Assembly (NCBI GenBank): GCA_021776805.1
Contig: JAJFFD010000168.1
Location: forward strand, 26,743-90,742
Origin: Planctomycetota bacterium
GTDB taxonomy: Bacteria > Planctomycetota > UBA1135 > UBA2386
Reading direction: 5' to 3'
Length of the DNA: 64,000 bases
The notes beneath the pieces were generated by a model that worked only from the letters and a program-made list of their open reading frames with translations, was not told the DNA's origin and made no database searches. The translations under genes and the position numbers were made by a program. Shown one piece after another: positions 58,323-64,000 of the stretch (positions are counted from its first letter, which is position 1; each line of letters opens with the position of its first letter).

Positions 58323-59734
58323 GCCAGGTAGACCTCGAAGCAAGGATCCCCAACAACGTTGGTCTGCGTGAGGACAAGCGCTTGCTGCGAGCCCTCGAGA
58401 AGTGGCAGCCCGCCTTTATCGATTGGTGGAAGGATACTGGTCCCAGCGACTTCAATGCTGATCAGATCTATCTGCGTACTGCCATTGGTGTCGGCAAGGG
58501 TGGGTGGGCGCACTTCGACTATGTGAAGATGCCGGACTATCGCTGGGGGATCTTTCTCGCCGATCCGGTGGTCGATCGGAAGATTCACTTCGGTGACCAC
58601 ATCGGTGAATCGATTTGGAACGATGTCCCGGGAGAGATGCGTAATCGCCTGCGGCGACTCATCGTGACTCAGGGCGATACAGAGCCGGCTTCGGTGGAGC
58701 AGCAGCGGCTTCTGGGTCACACCGCGCCTTCGCTATACGACATGCGCAGCCTCTTTCAGGTGAATGCTGAGGAGGGCCGTCACCTTTGGGCAATGGTCTA
58801 CTTGCTGCACTCGTACTTCGGTGCCGATGGGCGTGATGAGGCGGATGCACTCCTCGAGAGGCGCAGTGGCGATGAGGACAGTCCACGCATCCTGGAGGCA
58901 TTCAACAAGCCCATCACCACCTGGTTGGATTTCTTTTGCTTCACGACCTTCACGGATCGTGATGGCAAGTACCAGCTCGCAGCTCTGGCCGAGAGCAGCT
59001 TTGACCCCTTGGCGCGCACGACTCAGTTCATGCTCACTGAGGAGGCCTACCACATGCAGACCGGGGAGAACGGTGTTGGGCGCATCATCCACCGCTGCGC
59101 CGAGCTCATGCATGCGGGCGAAGATCCGCGCAAGGTCGGCGCAATTCCCTTGGACATCGTCCAGCGCTACATCAACGAGTGGGCCTCAGCCAGCATGGAC
59201 CTCTTCGGCGGCGAGGACTCCACCAATGCAGCTGAGTCATTTGCCTCGGGCCTGAAAGGTCGCTATCGCGAGGGTGATGGCATCTACAAGGATCCGAAGG
59301 CCCTCGAGCACAGTTACAAGGCCGAGGTGCCGGAAGGCGATCACATGGTCGAAAAGGAGATCCCTCTTCGTCGCGCCATGAATGCTCTTCTGCTGGATAG
59401 CTACGTAGCCGATTGTCAGCGCATCGTCTCGCGCTGGAATCGAGATCTGGAGCGGCAGCAAATTGACTTCCGCATTGTCCTGCCCAGCAAGAGATTCAAC
59501 CGGCATCAGGGCATCTACTCCTCAGCCTGTTTCACGCCGCAGGGCGAGCTCGTCGATGCGGAGGCCTGGAACTCGCAGCGTGAGGTCTGGCTGCCGTCCC
59601 AGGCAGACCGTGACTATGTGGAGTCCTGCATGGTTGCGGTGCGCGAACCCGGTAAGTTTGCCAACTGGATCTCGCCGCCACCACGCGGGGTCAACGATCA
59701 ACCTCTCGACTTCGAGTTTGTGAAGTTCCACTGA
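58319..59734 (+). CDS. boxB: benzoyl-CoA 2,3-epoxidase (BoxB)
   Basis: Diiron oxygenase adding one O atom of O2 to benzoyl-CoA. The 471-residue protein has two E-x2-H-type iron sites in a four-helix bundle: NAEEGRHLWAMVYLL and FMLTEEAYHMQTGENG, with the other carboxylates between. The ATG at 58319 overlaps the boxC TGA and has GGAG six bases upstream. BoxB needs a reductase; the classical BoxA flavoprotein is not encoded here, and two Complex-I-like genes follow instead. Confidence 0.95.
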   Translation: MSQVDLEARIPNNVGLREDKRLLRALEKWQPAFIDWWKDTGPSDFNADQIYLRTAIGVGKGGWAHFDYVKMPDYRWGIFLADPVVDRKIHFGDHIGESIWNDVPGEMRNRLRRLIVTQGDTEPASVEQQRLLGHTAPSLYDMRSLFQVNAEEGRHLWAMVYLLHSYFGADGRDEADALLERRSGDEDSPRILEAFNKPITTWLDFFCFTTFTDRDGKYQLAALAESSFDPLARTTQFMLTEEAYHMQTGENGVGRIIHRCAELMHAGEDPRKVGAIPLDIVQRYINEWASASMDLFGGEDSTNAAESFASGLKGRYREGDGIYKDPKALEHSYKAEVPEGDHMVEKEIPLRRAMNALLLDSYVADCQRIVSRWNRDLERQQIDFRIVLPSKRFNRHQGIYSSACFTPQGELVDAEAWNSQREVWLPSQADRDYVESCMVAVREPGKFANWISPPPRGVNDQPLDFEFVKFH

Positions 59735-59747
59735 GGACTGGCGGAGC

Positions 59748-60083
59748 ATGAGCCAAAAACTGGTCTACGTCTGCGAAGGGGGTGACTGTACGGAGCGTGG
59801 CTCCGGCGACCTCTTCGAGAAAATGCGCGAGCTCCTCCTGGCCCGAGACCCGGAGGAAGCGCAGGTGCGGGTTCGTCGCTATCCCTGCTTTGGCGGCTGC
59901 GAGGTCGCGATCAACGTCACCGTTTATCCTGACAAGATCTTCTACTCGCAGGTGACCCCTGAGGACTTGCCGGAGATCGTCGAGAATCTCCTCGGCGATG
60001 CTGCTCCGGTGGAAAGGCTCACAGGAGCTGTCCAACCTGATGTCGAGGAAATGGTCTGGATGCTTCTGGACTCTCCCTATTAG
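59748..60083 (+). CDS. NuoE-like thioredoxin-fold [2Fe-2S] ferredoxin
   Basis: A 111-residue protein: C9 and C14 (VYVCEGGDCTERG) with C47 and C51 (YPCFGGCEVAINVT), the C-x4-C ... C-x3-C pattern of thioredoxin-like [2Fe-2S] ferredoxins and of the C-terminal domain of NuoE. The N-terminal NuoE helical part is missing. Thirteen bases after boxB, with GGAG before its ATG. It probably relays electrons between the NuoF-like subunit and BoxB. Confidence 0.85.
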   Translation: MSQKLVYVCEGGDCTERGSGDLFEKMRELLLARDPEEAQVRVRRYPCFGGCEVAINVTVYPDKIFYSQVTPEDLPEIVENLLGDAAPVERLTGAVQPDVEEMVWMLLDSPY

Positions 60084-60100
60084 TAAGCGAGTCTCGCGAT

Positions 60101-61363
60101 ATGTCCTCGACGGGACCCATACTTCTGACGCGTCCGCGGGGATCCGCAGCGGAGGATCTCGCCGCCTACAGAGAATGCGGCGGTTACTCGGCTCTCGAGC
60201 GGGCAATTGAGTCGCATGAGCCTGCGCATTTGATTCGCGAGATTGAAGCCTCGGGTCTTCGTGGTCGCGGTGGGGCAGCATTTCCCATGGCGAAGAAGCT
60301 GCGTTTGGCGGCGGAAGGGCCGAGCGGCCGGAAGTTCATTCTCGCGAATGGCGGCGAACACGAGCCGGGCAGCAACAAGGACAAGCACCTCGTTGAGTTC
60401 TATCCGCACAAGGTCTTGGAGGGCATCCTGCTCGCTGCTTACGCCAGCGGTGCCCAGAAGGGTTTTCTCTACCTCATTGAGGACATGCTGGCACCGCTTG
60501 CATCTGCGGCGAAGGCCATCGAAGAGCTCCGTGCAGATGGTCTGCTCGGATCGAGAATACGGGGCAGCCAGTTCTCCTTCGAGATAGCTCTGCACCGCGG
60601 GCCGCCGACCTATGTTGCTGGTGAGGAGACTGCGGCCATCGATGCGATCGAAGGTGGAGAAGGGAAGCCGCGGGAGAAACCCCCCTACCCCGGTGAGTCG
60701 GGCATCGAAGCTTGCCCGACCACGGTTTCCAATGTGGAAACTCTGGCACACCTACCCTTCATCTTGCGTGAGGGGGCGGAGGCTTATCGCCGTTTGGGGA
60801 CTGCCGAGAGTAGCGGGAGCATGCTCTTTACGCTGCCGGACAGTTTGGTGAATCCTGGCGTGTACGAGATGCCCTTTGGTGGGAGCTATCGTGAGCTCAT
60901 CGAGGTCGTCGGCGGCGGCACTCGCAGTGGTCGCGCTGTCCGCGGGGTTTTGCCGGCAATGTCATCAGCTTTCATCGCTGCTGAGCACCTCGATGTACCC
61001 ATCTCACATGAGAGTCTTGCGAAGATTGGCTCGAGCCCCGGATGCGGGGGCATTCATGTGATCGAAGAGGGGCAAGACGTCATCGCCGAGATCAGCGCGA
61101 TCGCCGAGTTCTTCAAGCGCGAGCAGTGTGGTCAGTGTCCCCCCTGCCGCATGGTGACTAGTCAGCTCGCCCACATCATGTCGGCTCTGCAAGCTGGTCA
61201 GGCCCCGGCCTATGCTGCGCAAATCGAGAAGCTAGCCGACTTCGGTCGGGGCAAGGGTCGTTGTTCGCTCATCCAGATGGCGCTCGCACCGATTCGCAGC
61301 GCCACAGCAGTCTTTGCAGCGGACATGCAAGCAGCATCAACCTCATCCACTGAGGGCTCGTGA
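60101..61363 (+). CDS. NuoF-like NADH dehydrogenase subunit (51 kDa family)
   Basis: A 420-residue flavoprotein: FMN/NADH site ASGLRGRGGAAFPMA and ILANGGEHEPGSNKDK, ETAAIDAIEGGEGKPR and PTTVSNVETLAHLPFI, and the C-terminal [4Fe-4S] site C-x2-C-x2-C in EQCGQCPPCRM with a fourth Cys in KGRCSLIQ. NuoF uses ENEPG for this last segment; here it is EHEPG. It should oxidise NADH and reduce the preceding ferredoxin. The pair lies directly after boxB, with no Complex I membrane genes near, so I infer a soluble NADH:BoxB electron supply. Confidence 0.88.
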   Translation: MSSTGPILLTRPRGSAAEDLAAYRECGGYSALERAIESHEPAHLIREIEASGLRGRGGAAFPMAKKLRLAAEGPSGRKFILANGGEHEPGSNKDKHLVEFYPHKVLEGILLAAYASGAQKGFLYLIEDMLAPLASAAKAIEELRADGLLGSRIRGSQFSFEIALHRGPPTYVAGEETAAIDAIEGGEGKPREKPPYPGESGIEACPTTVSNVETLAHLPFILREGAEAYRRLGTAESSGSMLFTLPDSLVNPGVYEMPFGGSYRELIEVVGGGTRSGRAVRGVLPAMSSAFIAAEHLDVPISHESLAKIGSSPGCGGIHVIEEGQDVIAEISAIAEFFKREQCGQCPPCRMVTSQLAHIMSALQAGQAPAYAAQIEKLADFGRGKGRCSLIQMALAPIRSATAVFAADMQAASTSSTEGS

Positions 61364-62508
61364 GAGAGATTCGCTACTACGCGGCCTGCAACCTCGGGCT
61401 CGAGGAGGTCATGGCCAAGGAGATTGCGGACCTGGGTGGGCGCGAGCCGAAGACTCAGCGTGGCGGCGTGCAATTCTGCGGCGACAAGAAGCTGGGGTAT
61501 TCGGCCTGTCTCTGGCTGCGCTCGGCGATTCGCGTGCAGGAGGTGCTGGCGGTCGGTGCTGTGCGGGACAAGGCCGGGCTCAAGCGCTTCATCGATGGCC
61601 TCGACTGGCAGCGTTTCTTGCACGTGGATCAGACCCTGTCTGTCGATGCGAGCATCCGCGACAGCTTTCTCAATCATTCACTCTATGCCGCCCAGTTCGT
61701 CAAAGACGTCATCGTGGATCAGTTTCGCGGGCGACATGGCAGGCGGCCGAGCGTCGACACGCGCGATCCCGAACTTCCACTCAAGCTGCACCTTCGTGGT
61801 GACCGGGCGACCTTGTACCGGGATCTGAGTGGGGCGAGTCTGCACAAGCGCGGCTACCGGCCTATTCAGGTCAAGAGTCCGCTCAACGAGGCTACCGCCG
61901 CCGGCCTTCTCCTGCTGACTGGCTGGGATCGTCAATCTCCCCTGCTTGATCCCATGTGTGGCTCGGGCACCTTCGTTATCGAGGCGGCGATGATGGCCTC
62001 GGATCGGGCTCCGGGACTGGAGCGGGACTTCGCCTTCCAGCAGTGGCCTGATTTCTCATCAGGGCTATGGCGCGAGCTGGTCTTGGAGGCTCGCAATCGT
62101 GCTCGGGCTGGACTTCGTAGGCTTCCTGATCTGGAGGCAGCTGATCATCACGCCGGTGCCCTCAGTCTTGCGCGGCGATCGATCGACGCGGCCGGCTTTC
62201 TTGACGTTATTAAACTGCAGCATGCAGAGCTCGATGATCTTCAGCCTGGTGTGCCGCCGGCGATTCTGGTGACCAACCCTCCCTATGGCGAGCGCCTCGG
62301 TGATATGGGAGAAGTGGAGCGAACATGGGCGGCTCTGGGGGCATTCTTGAAGAGCTTGCGGCCACCGATGACGGCCTACGTGCTCAGCGGCGAGCCCTCG
62401 CTCTCACGGCAGCTACGCTTGCGAGCCAGCCGACGATTTGCGGTGCGCAATGGTCCCATCGACTGTCGTTGGCTTCAGTACCCACTGGAATCGCGCCAGG
62501 ATGGTTAG
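61360..62508 (+). CDS. THUMP-domain RNA methyltransferase (RlmL/Trm14-type)
   Basis: A 382-residue protein starting at GTG 61360, overlapping the NuoF-like stop (GTGA). N-terminal ferredoxin-like and THUMP region (AACNLGLEEVMAKEIADLGG, DQTLSVDASIRDS), then a Rossmann methyltransferase: motif I LLDPMCGSGTFVIEAA and motif IV TNPPYGERL, typical of N2-guanosine 23S rRNA or tRNA methylases. Probably methylates rRNA like RlmL; its place in the box unit is probably incidental. Confidence 0.9.
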   Translation: MREIRYYAACNLGLEEVMAKEIADLGGREPKTQRGGVQFCGDKKLGYSACLWLRSAIRVQEVLAVGAVRDKAGLKRFIDGLDWQRFLHVDQTLSVDASIRDSFLNHSLYAAQFVKDVIVDQFRGRHGRRPSVDTRDPELPLKLHLRGDRATLYRDLSGASLHKRGYRPIQVKSPLNEATAAGLLLLTGWDRQSPLLDPMCGSGTFVIEAAMMASDRAPGLERDFAFQQWPDFSSGLWRELVLEARNRARAGLRRLPDLEAADHHAGALSLARRSIDAAGFLDVIKLQHAELDDLQPGVPPAILVTNPPYGERLGDMGEVERTWAALGAFLKSLRPPMTAYVLSGEPSLSRQLRLRASRRFAVRNGPIDCRWLQYPLESRQDG

Positions 62509-62532
62509 CTAAGTCCTTTCCATGAAATGACT

Positions 62533-62549
62533 TGAGATATCGCATCTCA
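62533..62549 (+). terminator. weak hairpin after the methyltransferase gene
   Basis: TGAGAT / ATCTCA, 6-bp stem with loop ATCGC, followed by TTCTG. Short for a terminator, but placed 24 bases after the stop. Confidence 0.35.
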
Positions 62550-62591
62550 TTCTGAAACAAGCTGGGGAGGGCGTGCTAGAGTTCAAACTGC

Positions 62592-62614
62592 GGGTCGGTT
62601 TTTTTATCCGACTC
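62592..62614 (+). other. hairpin with T-rich loop in the leader
   Basis: GGGTCGG / CCGACTC stem (7 bp, one G-U) with a 9-base loop TTTTTTTAT. A T-tract in the loop is not terminator-like; the element may be part of a regulatory leader. Confidence 0.3.
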
Positions 62615-62809
62615 ACATGTCTGAGGGCCTAGCGAGATCCTTGCGAAGCCCTTAGTGTTTTCCTCCTCACTCCTCTCCAAACCACACCCATCGCTCTCGG
62701 GGTCTTCTTGCAAGTTTCCTAGCAGGTCTTGGGTGCTGCCGGCTGATTCTCACCCGGTAGTGGAGAGGAAGCTCACATCTCTTTTGTCCTATCCAAGGCA
62801 TAGCCCCCC

Positions 62810-64000
62810 ATGAAGAAGTTTGTATCCTTCTCCGCGGCCGCGATCGCCGCAGGCCTTATCTCTTCGGACCTCACGGCCCAACGAGATCTGGCTGCTGGTG
62901 TATCAGCCCAGAACATCTACATCGATCTAGATGTTGCCACCAATGAAGTCGGCAGCCTCGGCGTTCAGCACCTGAACGGCGAGCTCTTTGCTACGACTCG
63001 TATCAGCCCAGCCGTAGGCGGCCTGCACTTTGTGTCGGTCTTCGACAACACGGGCTCCTTTGTCCGCTCCTGGTTCCAGCCAGGTTTTGCGCAGGCCTCC
63101 GAGTGGGGTTTCCGTGATGGGGCAACCGACAGTGCCAACTTGGCCTTCGGCTTTGACTTTGGCCTCGAGCTGGTCGACGTCAACGGCAACCTGTTGGACG
63201 GCCTCGCTGGCCCGAACTGGCAGTCCCAGAATGGCCCGGTCACAGTCCTTGGTGGCCTGATCTCCGGCAATGTCCTCCAGCCCGAACAGGCTGGCATCAA
63301 CCGTGGCAACGCCTACGATCGCACCGGTAACGGTGGTGACGGCTCCTTCTGGACCGGCAACTTCGGTTCTTCGACCTTCGAGATCGATACGGCTGGCGAC
63401 ATCCTCGTGACTTATGCCAACGCTGGGGAAATCACCTACGGCTTCGGCATCGACCCGGCCAGTCGTCTCGACGGCAATGGCGACATCGATCCGACCGCGG
63501 CTCCGACCCGTATGTGGGTCAACGCTGACAGCGGTGGCAACCTGGGTGAATACGACCTCACGACTGGCACCCTCACGGGCCAGATCATGCGCTCGATTCA
63601 GGGTATCCAAGGTGGCCTCGACGTGGTCCCCGGCGCCTTGGGCCGTGGCGGTCTCGCTGGTGGCTATGACGTTCTCCACCTCCAGCAGGGTGGTCCCGAC
63701 GAGATTCGTGGCCGTCGTCTGCACTTGGACGTGGCTGGTGAAGGCATCCCGCCGGCACCTTTCACCCGTCTTGGCACTGCTGAGCCGGATCTCCTCAACA
63801 CGATCGACAACGCCGAACTTTGGCCGCTCAACGATCGTGGTCAGCTGATCTACACCAGCCAGACCTTCAGCATCGAGATGATCTTCGATCTCTCGCGGAA
63901 CCCCGGCGACGGGATGGGCACCGGTGGCCTCAATGGCACCCCGGCAGTCATCTTCCTCAACATCGGCCCTGATGCTGCTGTTGGTGTCGATTCGACCAGC
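62810..64000 (+). CDS. exported protein, incomplete at the window edge
   Basis: The frame opens with a signal peptide (MKKFVSFSAAAIAAGLISSDLTA) and stays open to the window end (397 codons). The mature part is Gly/Asn/Asp-rich and strand-like (SWFQPGFAQASEWGFRDGATD, LAFGFDFGLELVDVNGN, STFEIDTAGDILVTYANAG). It has no Cys in the visible part. Codon use favours CGT, GGT/GGC and C-ending codons more than neighbouring genes, which suggests strong expression. Probably an abundant exported or surface protein; function unknown. Confidence 0.75.
   Translation, partial: MKKFVSFSAAAIAAGLISSDLTAQRDLAAGVSAQNIYIDLDVATNEVGSLGVQHLNGELFATTRISPAVGGLHFVSVFDNTGSFVRSWFQPGFAQASEWGFRDGATDSANLAFGFDFGLELVDVNGNLLDGLAGPNWQSQNGPVTVLGGLISGNVLQPEQAGINRGNAYDRTGNGGDGSFWTGNFGSSTFEIDTAGDILVTYANAGEITYGFGIDPASRLDGNGDIDPTAAPTRMWVNADSGGNLGEYDLTTGTLTGQIMRSIQGIQGGLDVVPGALGRGGLAGGYDVLHLQQGGPDEIRGRRLHLDVAGEGIPPAPFTRLGTAEPDLLNTIDNAELWPLNDRGQLIYTSQTFSIEMIFDLSRNPGDGMGTGGLNGTPAVIFLNIGPDAAVGVDSTS

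Larger units (their letters stand above)
62509..62809. other. intergenic leader of the last gene
   Basis: A 301-base gap with no gene recognised. It holds a small hairpin right after the methyltransferase (62533-62549) and a second hairpin at 62592-62614. The remainder up to the ATG at 62810 looks like a long 5' leader with pyrimidine-rich stretches (CTTTTGTCC), and no obvious ribosome-binding site close to the start codon. Confidence 0.5.

Noticed and set aside
62927..63724. Minus-strand open frame of 265 codons
   Set aside because: Antisense to the signal-peptide protein whose codon bias is strong; the reverse frame is a by-product of that bias.
1..64000. Mobile elements, prophage, CRISPR or defence islands
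   Set aside because: No transposase, integrase, cas gene, regular repeat array or att-like repeat was seen; the orphan methylase is the only defence-like gene and has no partners.

Overview
The window is about 60 % GC, gene-dense and ordinary bacterial chromosome. I see no insertion sequences, phage genes, CRISPR arrays or rRNA. The style suggests a Planctomycetota-like bacterium: an ECF sigma factor translationally coupled to a Ser/Thr kinase with TPRs, many large exported proteins of unknown function, TPR proteins and carboxypeptidase-regulatory-like domains. The phylum is an inference from gene style; no rRNA or single marker here proves it.

Layout. 1-5.5 kb: minus-strand metabolic genes (phosphate acetyltransferase-like, split AtuA/AtuA-C pair), a queuosine-precursor-type transporter, a membrane protein, and a BolA plus CGFS-glutaredoxin pair. 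5.7-15.3 kb: two exported proteins, ispH and nadE, then a minus cluster (TIGR01777 epimerase, orphan Eco57I-type DNA methylase, RbfA-like protein) and an aminotransferase. 15.5-24.2 kb: MaoC hydratase coupled to a propeller-gamma-glutamyltransferase fusion, pyruvate carboxylase and an Old Yellow Enzyme relative. 24.2-32.9 kb: lipoproteins, HAD hydrolase, XdhC, TPR proteins, PlsC acyltransferase, an ECF sigma factor, UDP-glucose dehydrogenase, a histidine phosphatase and tRNA-Val(UAC). 33-46 kb: a CocE-like esterase, a tandem pair of predicted selenoproteins, a GyrI-domain exported protein, the ECF sigma/kinase pair, a CPA antiporter, and divergent nitroreductase and dihydroorotate dehydrogenase-like genes. 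46-56.5 kb: hybrid histidine kinase, exported proteins, a BoxR/BzdR-type regulator, DUF2071 and YihY proteins. 56.6-62.5 kb: an aerobic benzoyl-CoA (box) operon. 62.8 kb to the end: an exported protein running off the window.

Two things stand out. First, at 36.1-38.0 kb two adjacent reading frames each contain one in-frame TGA exactly where thioredoxin-like relatives have the first Cys of CxxC, giving U-P-P-C and U-A-P-C. Each TGA is followed after 16 nt by the same 8-bp hairpin with a GGU loop, as expected of a bacterial SECIS element. I read them as tandem exported thioredoxin-fold selenoproteins. Second, the box operon encodes BoxC and BoxB but, instead of BoxA, a NuoE-like [2Fe-2S] protein and a NuoF-like NADH dehydrogenase subunit, suggesting a different electron supply to the benzoyl-CoA epoxidase. 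A candidate regulator (XRE HTH plus shikimate-kinase-like domain) lies 7 kb upstream, with a TGCA-N6-TGCA palindrome at its start, and TGCA motifs also precede boxC.
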